This document shows positions 35,155 to 42,669 of a DNA stretch of 64,000 bases, piece after piece; positions within the stretch are counted from its first letter, which is position 1, and each line of letters opens with the position of its first letter. The stretch is from Taishania pollutisoli. GTDB lineage: Bacteria; Bacteroidota; Bacteroidia; Flavobacteriales_D; Crocinitomicaceae. The notes under the pieces were generated by a model, which saw only the letters and a program-made list of their open reading frames with translations, did not search any database and had not been told where the DNA came from. Location: contig NZ_JACVEL010000003.1 in NCBI RefSeq assembly GCF_014518315.1, forward strand, positions 186,001-250,000, in the 5' to 3' direction. The position numbers and the translations under genes are program-made.

Positions 35155-35886
35155 ATGAGTGAGAATTATTTCATTTTTATTGCCCTGGCGTTTGTTTCTG
35201 AAATTTTGGGAACAGTATCCGGGTTCGGTTCTTCTATACTATTCGTTCCGGTCGCATCCGTCTTTTTTGATTTTAAGACAGTCCTTGGAATTACGGCCGT
35301 ATTTCATGTATTCAGCAACCTGTCTAAAATCGCGTTGTTTCGCAAAGGAGTCCGGAAAGATATTGTTTTGAAGCTTGGAATCCCCGCAGTCTTTTTTGTG
35401 ATTGTCGGTGCATACCTTACCACCTACTTGCCAACGAAGAAAATTGAACTGGCAATGAACCTCATACTGGTTGCGCTGGCTGTGTACCTGCTGATTAATT
35501 TCAACAAGACACTGAAACAAACAAATGCCAACCTGTATCTCGGAGGAACCGCTTCCGGCTTCATAGCCGGTATTGCAGGAACCGGAGGAGCCATACGAGG
35601 AATCGTATTGTCTTCTTTCGGACTTCCGAAAGCTGTTTTTATTGCCACTTCCGCATTGATTGACTTAGGAGTAGATGCCAGCAGGGCGGTAGTTTACCTG
35701 AGCAGTGGCTATTTGACAAAAAGCTATCTCTTTCTGATTCCCGCCCTCATTGTGGTAAGTGTTTTGGGAAGCTATGCAGGGAAATTGATTCTCAAAAAGA
35801 CATCTGAAAAAGCATTCAGGTATATTGTACTGGGAGTCATTATTGTAACAGCTGCTTTCCAGCTTTTAAAACAAATCATACATTAG
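35155..35886 (+). CDS. TSUP-family (TauE/SafE) transporter
   Basis: A 243-residue inner-membrane protein with about eight helices in two similar halves: FVSEILGTVSGFGSSILFVP in the first and GGTASGFIAGIAGTGGAIRGIVL in the second. This is the internal repeat pattern of TauE/SafE/YfcA transporters. Members move sulfite, sulfonates or other small organic anions. The substrate here is unknown; co-occurrence with the DUF2231-like gene suggests redox or sulfur handling, weakly. Confidence 0.88.
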   Translation: MSENYFIFIALAFVSEILGTVSGFGSSILFVPVASVFFDFKTVLGITAVFHVFSNLSKIALFRKGVRKDIVLKLGIPAVFFVIVGAYLTTYLPTKKIELAMNLILVALAVYLLINFNKTLKQTNANLYLGGTASGFIAGIAGTGGAIRGIVLSSFGLPKAVFIATSALIDLGVDASRAVVYLSSGYLTKSYLFLIPALIVVSVLGSYAGKLILKKTSEKAFRYIVLGVIIVTAAFQLLKQIIH

Positions 35887-36040
35887 TTGAAAGAATAACA
35901 GTGAATCAATAAAAATAGGTTGATTTAAATGAGAATGTGGGTATAAAAATAGCACGTGATACACGGAAAAATTTGTGTTAAAACAGGTGCACAAATAATA
36001 AAAATGAATACATTCGAGTGATCTTTAAACCGACACAACC

Positions 36041-36787
36041 ATGTTAAAAAAGGAAAAGCTGGCAATTATCCGCAACTATTATCCCAATGCAATGACAACC
36101 ATCGATACCGTCAACCGGGTGATTGACCTGGTAGAGGACGATCTGGAACTGGACCCGACGCAGGTGATGATGGCAGACAGTATTTGCAGTGACGATGTAA
36201 ACAGTATTCAATACCCGGTGCGTTCACAGGAATTTCTGGGACCATTCAAAATGGGCGGGTTGGACGGGTTTCCATTTACCGGAGTCACAGGAATGGGAGC
36301 GTTTGCCAGTCATGTTCCCGACAATGGAGCGGTCTACATCTATTACGGCCCGCATATCGGAATCTCAAAAGAAGGAATAATCGGGGAAATTCACCGCTTT
36401 GGTCAGCACGATACTTCCAGTTGTTGCGGAGCAGCGAAAGGAGCTTTGGGGAAATTACAAAACAATGCCATTGAACCGGGTAAGATCACCGAAATGGATT
36501 ACCAGATGAACACCATCGAACAAATTCTATACAAACAAAAGGATAGAATTTTAAGAGCTGAACTCCCTATTTATGAAGCAACAGAGGTCATCTATGAAGC
36601 AATTGACCAACGGATACATGAACTCATTGCCGCAACGAATTACAACTGCCGGTACATTCTTCTGATGGGTGCCGTACTGATCAACAGCGATAAAGACGTG
36701 GGTTCGTTCTCTTCGGCAAAACGTTTTGATGTGATTGATCTGAAAAAAAAGACAACAACCGACTTGTTGTCTCTGTTCGTAGTTTAA
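36041..36787 (+). CDS. LCIB/LCIC-like protein (putative theta-type carbonic anhydrase)
   Basis: The 248-residue cytosolic protein has ordered motifs of the limiting-CO2-inducible LCIB/C family of algae: SICSDDVNSIQYPVR (C49), GPFKMGGLDGFPFTGVTGMGAFASHVPDNG (H91), YYGPHIGISKEGIIGEIHRFGQ and SCCGAAKGAL (C128/C129). In characterised members, one Cys-His-Cys set binds zinc, as in beta carbonic anhydrases, and an Asp-Arg pair gates it; C49, D51/D52, R61, H91 and C128 or C129 are the candidates here. Some homologues are active carbonic anhydrases. Function in this heterotroph is open. A TetR gene starts 49 nt downstream on the same strand. Confidence 0.72.
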   Translation: MLKKEKLAIIRNYYPNAMTTIDTVNRVIDLVEDDLELDPTQVMMADSICSDDVNSIQYPVRSQEFLGPFKMGGLDGFPFTGVTGMGAFASHVPDNGAVYIYYGPHIGISKEGIIGEIHRFGQHDTSSCCGAAKGALGKLQNNAIEPGKITEMDYQMNTIEQILYKQKDRILRAELPIYEATEVIYEAIDQRIHELIAATNYNCRYILLMGAVLINSDKDVGSFSSAKRFDVIDLKKKTTTDLLSLFVV

Positions 36788-36836
36788 TTTGCAGAACTAA
36801 CCGGGAATACCGTTCTTTGTCCGGCAACAACAGTGC

Positions 36837-37430
36837 ATGAAAAAAGCAGCAGCAACGCGATTGAACATTCTTCAAAAAGCATTTGAACTGGTCTATGTGA
36901 AAGGATACCAGACAACCAGTATCGATGAAATCCTGGCCACCACACAGGTGACAAAAGGAGCGTTCTATTACCATTTCAAAAACAAAGACGAAATGGGGAT
37001 TGCCATCATTAATGAACTGCTGAAACCAACTTTCAAAATCAACTTTCTGGAACCACTACAAAATCTGACCGGAGATCCGTTGGTGATGCTTTACGAAATG
37101 ATGTATGCGATTCTCATGGAAAATGACGTCATGAAAGTAGAACATGGTTGCCCCGCATCTAATTTCACACAGGAAATGGCCCCCTGGAATGTGGATTTTA
37201 CTGCCGCCTTGAATGAGCTTTCCAATCAATGGAAACAAGCAATCGCCGATTCTGTAGAGCGGGGGAAGCAAAATGGTTATGTGCGACAGGACGTAGCTGG
37301 TGAACAAGTGGCTGTTTTTGTTATGTCAGGATATTGGGGGGTGCGAAACATGGGAAAACTGGTCAATAACACATCTGTTTATGTCGCTTATTTGCAACAG
37401 CTTAAATCTTATCTCAACAGTCTGAAATAA
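36837..37430 (+). CDS. TetR/AcrR-family repressor
   Basis: A 197-residue regulator with the N-terminal TetR helix-turn-helix (RLNILQKAFELVYVKGYQTTSIDEILATTQVTKGAFYYHFKNKDEMGIAII, about 8-58) and a helical ligand-binding C-terminus. It resembles the C-terminal-domain type that contains a cysteine early in the ligand domain (HGCPASNFTQE, C about 105). A perfect 24-bp palindrome begins 12 nt past its stop codon, in front of the next operon, so this protein very likely represses that operon. Confidence 0.92.
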   Translation: MKKAAATRLNILQKAFELVYVKGYQTTSIDEILATTQVTKGAFYYHFKNKDEMGIAIINELLKPTFKINFLEPLQNLTGDPLVMLYEMMYAILMENDVMKVEHGCPASNFTQEMAPWNVDFTAALNELSNQWKQAIADSVERGKQNGYVRQDVAGEQVAVFVMSGYWGVRNMGKLVNNTSVYVAYLQQLKSYLNSLK

Positions 37431-37442
37431 TTTTTTTCTCTA

Positions 37443-37466
37443 AAAACATACTAATTAGTATGTTTT
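37443..37466. promoter_or_regulatory. Palindromic operator of TetR type
   Basis: A perfect 24-bp palindrome with half-site AAAACATACTAA. It lies just upstream of, and 4 nt from, the -7 box TACCTTTG, exactly where the -33 region would be. A repressor bound here would block RNA polymerase. The adjacent TetR gene is the obvious ligand. Confidence 0.8.
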
Positions 37467-37470
37467 GCTT

Positions 37471-37478
37471 TACCTTTG
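37471..37478 (+). promoter_or_regulatory. -7 element TACCTTTG of the DUF6010-like operon
   Basis: TACCTTTG fits TAnnTTTG and ends 25 nt before the ATG at 37504. The -33 position falls inside the palindromic operator. Confidence 0.65.
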
Positions 37479-37503
37479 TCGCATCTCATTAAAATGCGTA
37501 CAA

Positions 37504-37923
37504 ATGGACACACATTTTACATACATAAATGCACTGGCAGCAGTAGCGATAGCACTTGTTTTTATCGCTGTCATGTCATTGGTGAAGGAACCGCATCGTC
37601 AAACAATCAATGCACTCGCGATTGCGGCAGCGGGAACCATTTACTGGAGTAACGGATTGGGTTTTTACGAATTCCCGTTGGGAATTATCATGCTCTTTCT
37701 GGCGTACAAAGGATTGACAGATTACACTTACATTGCTATAGGGTGGCTGGTACATACCGTGTACGATGTGCTGCACCACTTTTACGGACAACCGATCATC
37801 CCGATGGACCCATCTTCCTCTGCCGGTTGTGCCGTGTGTGATCCGATCCTGGCCATCTGGTTTTTCTTCGGAGCACCTTCAATCTATACCGTATTCACAA
37901 AAACACCTAAAACAGTACTGTGA
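37504..37923 (+). CDS. DUF6010-like membrane protein
   Basis: A 139-residue membrane protein with about four helices. It begins HFTYINALAAVAIALVFIAVMSLV and includes GWLVHTVYDVLHHFYGQPIIPMDPSSSAGCAVCDP, with paired histidines and a CAVC pair on one side of the membrane, a possible metal or redox site. I associate it with the uncharacterised DUF6010 family. Start: ATG at 37504; a longer frame begins upstream at TTG within the promoter. First gene of a TetR-controlled three-gene membrane operon; its stop overlaps the next ATG (TGATG). Confidence 0.75.
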   Translation: MDTHFTYINALAAVAIALVFIAVMSLVKEPHRQTINALAIAAAGTIYWSNGLGFYEFPLGIIMLFLAYKGLTDYTYIAIGWLVHTVYDVLHHFYGQPIIPMDPSSSAGCAVCDPILAIWFFFGAPSIYTVFTKTPKTVL

Positions 37924-38381
37924 TGTATTCGACATTGATTACTCTGCATTCTTTGTTTCGCTGGTTGGTACTGGTCACGTTGCTGATTTCCATTTACAGA
38001 GCCTGGAAAGGAATGACGACCGGAGCTGTATTCTCCCGGACGGATAATGCATTTCGCCACTGGACAGCGACCAGTTCCCATATTCAGCTGATGATCGGGA
38101 TGATTCTGTATTTCCAGAGTCCGCTTGTTGACTATTTTCTGAAGCATTTCCGCATCGCGATAACTTCGATGGAATTCACGTTCTTCGGAATGATTCACAG
38201 TCTGCTGATGCTGGTTGCAATCATTGTCATTACGTTTGGCTCCGCCCTGGCAAAACGAAAGACAACAGATCGTGAAAAGTTCAAAACCATGTTGTACTGG
38301 TTTTCCATTGCGTTGATCATCCTCCTTATTGCTATTCCCTGGCCGTTCTCGCCTTTGGCAAACAGACCTTATTTCAGATAA
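37923..38381 (+). CDS. Hypothetical four-helix membrane protein
   Basis: A 152-residue integral membrane protein with four helices. Histidines sit at the ends of helices (LITLHSLFRWLV, FRHWTATSSHIQLMIGMILYF, FGMIHSLLMLVAI), a pattern seen in cytochrome-b-like or quinone-interacting proteins. No family name is certain. Start is the ATG at 37923, overlapping the upstream stop codon by one base. Second gene of the TetR-controlled operon. Confidence 0.72.
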   Translation: MYSTLITLHSLFRWLVLVTLLISIYRAWKGMTTGAVFSRTDNAFRHWTATSSHIQLMIGMILYFQSPLVDYFLKHFRIAITSMEFTFFGMIHSLLMLVAIIVITFGSALAKRKTTDREKFKTMLYWFSIALIILLIAIPWPFSPLANRPYFR

Positions 38382-38383
38382 TT

Positions 38384-38695
38384 ATGATTCATTTATTCAA
38401 AACACAAACCGGTCGCCTGCGCATCATCGGATTTTTAGAAGGAATTTCACTGTTGGCACTTGTATTTATTGCTGTTCCGTTGAAATACTGGCAACAGGCC
38501 CCGGCTTTTGTAACATTCCTCGGACCTGTTCACGGAGCATTATTCCTGCTGTTTATTTTCAATGCAATGAGTGTCGGTGTTGCTCAAAACTGGAAGTTCA
38601 GCAAAACAACCTGGAAAGTAATCGTGGCTTGCTTTATTCCTTTCGGAACATTTTACATTGATAAAAAGATCTTACGGGAGATAGAGGAGAGATAG
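38384..38695 (+). CDS. DUF3817 membrane protein
   Basis: The 103-residue protein has three hydrophobic helices and the DUF3817 layout: GRLRIIGFLEGISLLALVFIAVPLKYW, LGPVHGALFLLFIFNAMSVG and a C-terminal helix before a charged end (KKILREIEER). Function unknown; often found near heme or copper membrane proteins. It starts 2 nt after the upstream stop codon, so it is the third gene of the operon. Confidence 0.85.
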   Translation: MIHLFKTQTGRLRIIGFLEGISLLALVFIAVPLKYWQQAPAFVTFLGPVHGALFLLFIFNAMSVGVAQNWKFSKTTWKVIVACFIPFGTFYIDKKILREIEER

Positions 38696-38724
38696 TTGTT
38701 TTTTACTAAGTTTGTCTGTAACAG

Positions 38725-38741
38725 TTCGTTTACGAAACGAA
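38725..38741. promoter_or_regulatory. Candidate operator: inverted repeat TTCGTTT-N3-AAACGAA
   Basis: Perfect 7-bp arms lie 14 nt before the ATG of the VOC gene at 38756, with CACCTTTG, a weak -7 box, between. No regulator is assigned. Confidence 0.3.
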
Positions 38742-38755
38742 AAAACACCTTTGTA

Positions 38756-39151
38756 ATGCGACACATTCACCTTATAGAAACAATCCTGTATGTGAAAGAC
38801 CAACAGCTCAGTACAGATTTTTATACGAAATTATTCCGTCAGCAACCCGATCTGAATGTTCCCGGAATGACCGAATTCAAATTGGCCGAAAATTGTAAAC
38901 TGGGATTGATGCCCAATTCCGGAATTGCAAAAATCCTTTCAGATAAAACACCACACCCGGACCAGGGAAATGGTATTCCACGCTGTGAATTGTACTTGTA
39001 TGTGGAAAATGTTGAACAGGAATTTGAACATGCCGGACAGAGTGGGGCGATACTTATCAGCCCGTTGAAAGCCCGGAACTGGGGAGATAAAGCCTGTTAT
39101 TTTGCTGATCCGGACGGACACATCATCGCATTTGCTGAAAAACTGAAGTAA
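38756..39151 (+). CDS. VOC-family (glyoxalase/bleomycin-resistance-fold) protein
   Basis: The 131-residue protein shows the paired beta-alpha-beta-beta-beta fold of the vicinal oxygen chelate family: ETILYVKDQQLSTDFYTKLF at the start and CYFADPDGHIIAFAEKL at the end, where the glutamate position for metal is replaced by alanine in the final strand. It may therefore be a binding protein rather than an enzyme. Start: ATG at 38756; the longer frame uses TTG. Its stop is 3 nt from the convergent GyrI-like gene. Confidence 0.85.
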   Translation: MRHIHLIETILYVKDQQLSTDFYTKLFRQQPDLNVPGMTEFKLAENCKLGLMPNSGIAKILSDKTPHPDQGNGIPRCELYLYVENVEQEFEHAGQSGAILISPLKARNWGDKACYFADPDGHIIAFAEKLK

Positions 39152-39154
39152 CAA

Positions 39155-39613
39155 TTATTTGATTGCAATCAGAAAATCAACTTCTGCATCTGCCGGATTG
39201 TGTGCTTTCTCTCCATACACTTCATAATCGGCGGTATATGACCGGTTGAGGTCTGAATTCCAGATTTCGTACCATTTGCTGCCAACAAATCCCTGTTGCA
39301 TATCTCCCCGTGCGGACAATTGTACGTACGTTCCTCCTTCAATTCGTATACCTTTCATTCCATCGGGAATTTCGTTCAGATGTACGACTTTGCAACCGAT
39401 AATTGTGGTGTAAGGACGTGTATGGTCACGTTCATATTCCGTATAAATGGAATAGATGGTGTCGTCTACTTTATTCGGAATAGTTTCCAGCACCTGTTCA
39501 CCGAAAAATCGTCCCCAAAGTCCGCCGATATCTATGGCACCCTGCCCGTTCTCATTTGTCGTTCGTACCGAAATACCGATCACACAGAACGGTTCTGTTT
39601 TAATTGTTTTCAT
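39155..39613 (-). CDS. GyrI-like/AraC effector-binding domain protein
   Basis: The 152-residue standalone effector-binding domain resembles GyrI/SbmC: VIGISVRTTNENGQGAIDIGGLWGRFF, IYSIYTEYERDHTRPYTTIIGCKV, TYVQLSARGDMQQGFVGSKWYEIWNSDLNRSYTADYEVYG. The fold binds amphipathic small molecules; no DNA-binding domain is attached. Role unknown, perhaps drug sequestration. Confidence 0.85.
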   Translation of the reverse strand: MKTIKTEPFCVIGISVRTTNENGQGAIDIGGLWGRFFGEQVLETIPNKVDDTIYSIYTEYERDHTRPYTTIIGCKVVHLNEIPDGMKGIRIEGGTYVQLSARGDMQQGFVGSKWYEIWNSDLNRSYTADYEVYGEKAHNPADAEVDFLIAIK

Positions 39614-39665
39614 CTTTTTTAACTCCTTTTTTATATTTACTCAGACACCAATATGCTAACACCTT

Positions 39666-39869
39666 TCTTTGCGCCTTCGCGAAAGTTCAACCGACAATCC
39701 AACTAATTTTTTATGAATTCATCCTCCACCAACAACCTTTGCGTCTTCGCGCCTTCGCGAGACAACAAACACCACTCCACATTCCCATTTCTACTTATCA
39801 AACATTAAATGCTACTTATCTCTTTTCACAAATTCATCCTTCGCCAACAACCTTTGCGCCTCTGCGAGA
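39666..39869. repeat. Degenerate CTTTGCG(C/T)CTTCGCGAGA-type repeats
   Basis: Copies lie at about 39666-39683, 39737-39762 and 39851-39869. The second and third belong to a longer direct repeat starting AATTCATCC at 39716 and 39831 (115 bp apart). The region between the GyrI-like and YdeI-like genes is noncoding and very rich in C and A, unlike the flanking genes. Confidence 0.7.
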
Positions 39870-39884
39870 AAAAATAACAATCGA

Positions 39885-40466
39885 TTATCGAAATGGATGT
39901 GGTTGCTGCTGTTGTGCTGCACTCAGTGCAATTTCATCCACCCGCTTCTTTCTTGTTTCAGGGCGTTTCGCCAATACAATCCATTGCAACAATATCTTTT
40001 TAGCGGACTTGCTCAATCCTGAAAAATAAACTTCCGATCCCGGGTACAATTGAAAAGCCGCTGCTAAATCTTCGGGAACAATCAACTCCTCCACTTCATC
40101 CAGAATCGTCCACGAACCATTTTGCTTTGCCCGCTCAATGCTCGCATAGCCGGCTTCCATCATCAGCCCTTCAGCAATCAACACCTCTACCTTTTGTTTA
40201 TTGATTTTCGACCACGTACTACCGGGTTTTCGTTTACTGAAAAATTGAATAGACCGTTCTTCATCCAATGTTTTCTTGGTACTGTCAATCCACCCGAAAC
40301 ACAAGGCCTGATCGACGGACTCACTCCACGTAATGGTCGGTTGCTTTGCTTTTTGTTTGTAAAAAATAACCCATACGGATTCCTCCTGCAGGTGATTTTC
40401 CATCAGCCAATTCCGCCATTCCTGTTTGCTTTTCGGGTAAATAATACGGTTTTCGTCGATACTCAT
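39885..40466 (-). CDS. YdeI/OmpD-associated family protein
   Basis: The 193-residue cytosolic protein has the family order: SKQEWRNWLMENHLQEESVWVIFYKQ, then TITWSESVDQALCFGWIDSTKKTLDEERSIQFFSKRKPGSTWSKINKQKVEVLIAEGLM, then YFSGLSKSAKKILLQWIVLAKRPETRKKRVDEI. Biological role unknown. The C-terminal tail is Gln-rich (AAQQQQPHPFR). Confidence 0.9.
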   Translation of the reverse strand: MSIDENRIIYPKSKQEWRNWLMENHLQEESVWVIFYKQKAKQPTITWSESVDQALCFGWIDSTKKTLDEERSIQFFSKRKPGSTWSKINKQKVEVLIAEGLMMEAGYASIERAKQNGSWTILDEVEELIVPEDLAAAFQLYPGSEVYFSGLSKSAKKILLQWIVLAKRPETRKKRVDEIALSAAQQQQPHPFR

Positions 40467-40493
40467 GTTGCATTGAAATTAATGAATTTTCAA

Positions 40494-40501
40494 CAAAGCT
40501 A
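40494..40501 (-). promoter_or_regulatory. Candidate -7 element TAGCTTTG of the YdeI-like gene
   Basis: On the minus strand, TAGCTTTG ends 27 nt before the ATG at 40466. Confidence 0.4.
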
Positions 40502-40542
40502 CGGCAAGAGAGTGACAACCCTATGTCAGGGGTTAACAGTCA

Positions 40543-41238
40543 TCAATAATAGTTATCAAAAAATTCCTGCAAAGTCATTTTGTGAGGAATAAAATGCTCA
40601 GAAAGCACCGACATGCGTTCGATCCTGTCAACCCGGAAATACCGGAATGCCCCCCGAAGGCGACACCAGGCAATTAATAACCAGTTGTCCTCCTGGGTGC
40701 TGAGTAATGCAAATGGCTCCACCAATCGTTCCGATAAATCACCTGCCTCGTCAATGTAGCGCATGTTGATGATGTAAAAATTAGTAATGGCAGCCTGCAG
40801 ATCCGAGAGGAGGTTACTGGTTCGTTCCCGGTAAGTATTGAAATCAAACCGTGTTCGTTCAGCCAGAAGATTGGTTTTGTCTTTGAGGGTATTCCGCAAT
40901 ACCGACTGGATTTTTTCGATTGCTTCGGAATAATCATTTACAAAAGAAGCGTCTTTACTTTTTAATACCAATTGCTGCGCGAGAATCAACGCGTTGGCTT
41001 GTTGTTCGGTAAACATCACCGGAGGGATACGGTACCCTTCCATCAGTGTATATCCTTTTCCTTCTTCTGTTACAACAGGAATACCGGCTTCCTCCAATGC
41101 GCGGATATCCCGGTAAATGGTCCGGATACTGACTGTGAATTTTGCTGCCAGTTCACTTGCTGTAACCAGTTGTTTGGCCTGTAATTGCGTCAGAATCGCT
41201 GTGAGTCGGGAAAGACGTTTTGTATCGTTGGACATCAT
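40543..41238 (-). CDS. YafY/WYL-type transcriptional regulator
   Basis: The 231-residue protein has an N-terminal DeoR/HTH_11 helix-turn-helix (RLTAILTQLQAKQLVTASELAAKFTVSIRTIYRDIRALEEAGIPV, about 11-55). A WYL-like ligand domain follows at about 135-231 (NMRYIDEAGDLSERLVEPFALLSTQEDNWLLIAWCRLRGAFRYFRVDRI). Such regulators respond to nucleic-acid-like or other small ligands. Target unknown. It may control the YdeI-like gene downstream; the HxlR gene lies 13 nt upstream on the same strand. Confidence 0.92.
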   Translation of the reverse strand: MMSNDTKRLSRLTAILTQLQAKQLVTASELAAKFTVSIRTIYRDIRALEEAGIPVVTEEGKGYTLMEGYRIPPVMFTEQQANALILAQQLVLKSKDASFVNDYSEAIEKIQSVLRNTLKDKTNLLAERTRFDFNTYRERTSNLLSDLQAAITNFYIINMRYIDEAGDLSERLVEPFALLSTQEDNWLLIAWCRLRGAFRYFRVDRIERMSVLSEHFIPHKMTLQEFFDNYY

Positions 41239-41251
41239 TTCAAAGAAAGAA

Positions 41252-41620
41252 TTAGTTTGGGGTATTCATTTCCCCGATTACTCTTTCTCGATGTGCCATT
41301 CCCCACTTGTGCATAGCTATAATAACCTCTGACAAGGTTTCGCTGTACTCCGTCAGGGCATATTCTACCGTTACCGGCTTCGTATCACACACCGTTCTGC
41401 TCACGAGCCCGTTCGCTTCCAGTTCCTGAAGTTCTTTCGATAAAATCCGGGGACTTATTCCAACTTCTTTGGACAATTCGTTGAACTTTCGTTTCCCGTT
41501 TCTCAATACAGAAATCAATACCAGTTTCCATTTTCCACCTACAACATCCAGTGTATCCTGGATGGCCAGTCGTGCTTTTTTACAAGAGGTTTCCGTATGC
41601 CGGGTCATTAATTCTTCCAT
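41252..41620 (-). CDS. HxlR-family winged-helix regulator
   Basis: A 122-residue regulator with the HxlR signature LDVVGGKWKLVLISVLRNGKRKFNELSKEVGISPRILSKELQELEANGLVSR. A cysteine in TSCKKA near residue 13 sits where the redox-sensing cysteine of YodB/HypR-type members is found. Divergent from a DoxX-like gene, with a palindromic candidate operator between them. Confidence 0.93.
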   Translation of the reverse strand: MEELMTRHTETSCKKARLAIQDTLDVVGGKWKLVLISVLRNGKRKFNELSKEVGISPRILSKELQELEANGLVSRTVCDTKPVTVEYALTEYSETLSEVIIAMHKWGMAHRERVIGEMNTPN

Positions 41621-41651
41621 ATTGCTATTCTTTTTGTAACTACTATCCTTT

Positions 41652-41665
41652 ATGTAACAGGTTAC
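41652..41665. promoter_or_regulatory. Candidate HxlR operator TGTAAC-N2-GTTACA
   Basis: The perfect inverted repeat lies in the 92-nt space between HxlR and the divergent DoxX-like gene, about 20 nt upstream of the DoxX -7 box, over its expected -33 element. A further TTGTAACTA half-site lies at about 41633-41641. Confidence 0.6.
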
Positions 41666-41684
41666 AAATATATAGTTATCACAT

Positions 41685-41692
41685 TTATTTTT
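41685..41692 (+). promoter_or_regulatory. -7 element TATTTTTG of the DoxX-like gene
   Basis: TATTTTTG fits TAnnTTTG and ends 20 nt before the ATG at 41713. Confidence 0.55.
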
Positions 41693-41712
41693 GTGCTCTA
41701 AATTTTAAAAAG

Positions 41713-42090
41713 ATGAACAATAAGACAGGAAAAATAATCGGCTGGGTACTTACAGCATTGGTAACAATTGTGTTCGCAGCAAGCGGATTGGCAAAACTGG
41801 CGGGTGGAGAAGCCGCTGCTGAAATAGCGCTGGGTGTTGGTGGAACGACCAACGTCATGATTCTGGGAATTTTAGAACTACTGATTGTTGTGGTATTTCT
41901 GATTCCGAAAACAGCATTCGTCGGATTGTTATTGATGATCGCCTACATGGGTGGTGCTATCGCTGTACATTTTATCAATCATCAGCCATTGGCAACAGTA
42001 ATCACGATCCAGGTACTGATCTGGGCAACAGGCTTCTTCCGTTTCCCGGAATGGAGTAACCGTTTATTGAGCAATAAGGCAACAGAATAA
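41713..42090 (+). CDS. DoxX-like membrane protein
   Basis: The 125-residue protein has four membrane helices with the DoxX-like start IGWVLTALVTIVFAASGLAKL and ELLIVVVFLIPKTAFVGLLLMIAYMGGAIAVHFI. Such proteins are linked to membrane redox and thiol stress in other bacteria. Divergence from an HxlR regulator is a common arrangement and suggests induction by electrophile or oxidative stress (inference). Start: ATG at 41713; the open frame upstream overlaps the HxlR gene and is not credible. Confidence 0.85.
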   Translation: MNNKTGKIIGWVLTALVTIVFAASGLAKLAGGEAAAEIALGVGGTTNVMILGILELLIVVVFLIPKTAFVGLLLMIAYMGGAIAVHFINHQPLATVITIQVLIWATGFFRFPEWSNRLLSNKATE

Positions 42091-42140
42091 TAACATCAAC
42101 TAAAAGATTGGTAATCAATTTTTACCAGAGTTATAGAAAC

Positions 42141-42606
42141 TATGTGATTTAGAGACATAGAAAACATAGAGTTGTTAGATTCAACTAGTGACACATGGTT
42201 AATTCATTGGCATAAATAAAACAGGTAAACACATTGATCAGAATAAACGGCAAGCAATAAAACATAACTAATATCAAAAGCTGACAAAGTTAGCTGCTAT
42301 GTGTCACTACATTTACTGCATGTAATGGGGCTATGCCTCTATGTGTCCTATGTGATTCAAAAAGACTTTAACCACATAGAGACATAGAAAGCATAGAATT
42401 GTTAGGTTCAATTAGTGACACATAGTTATTCATTAACATGAATTAAAGAACTCAACACATTGATTAGGATAACAAGCAAACAATACAAAGATGACTACTA
42501 TCAAAAGCTAACGAAGTTGGCTGCTATGTGTCACTACATTTACTGCATGTAATGGGGCTATGCCTCTATGTGTCCTATGTGGTTCAAAAAAACTCTAACC
42601 ACATAG
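42141..42606. repeat. Tandem 227-bp noncoding repeat: two units and a truncated third start
   Basis: Unit B spans 42370-42584, bounded by AACCACATAG and CTATGTGGTT. Unit A (about 42141-42357) is the same sequence 227 bp earlier with decayed ends. A third AACCACATAG sits at 42597-42606, again 227 bp on, but its unit is lost. Within each unit a second inverted pair, TAGTGACACAT and ATGTGTCACTA, nests inside the terminal one. There is no open frame. The array lies between convergent genes and matches the shorter element at 12872-13009. The rest of 42091-42669 holds nothing I recognise. Confidence 0.9.
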
Positions 42607-42669
42607 AACGTAATTGACACACATGATCATACTGAGCAGTGACAGGTAAAAGGGTTATCGCTTTTTTAA

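Noticed and set aside
42141-42606. CRISPR array or tandem satellite only
   Set aside because: Period of 227 bp with terminal inverted repeats and no short regular spacers; a MITE- or REP-like element fits better.
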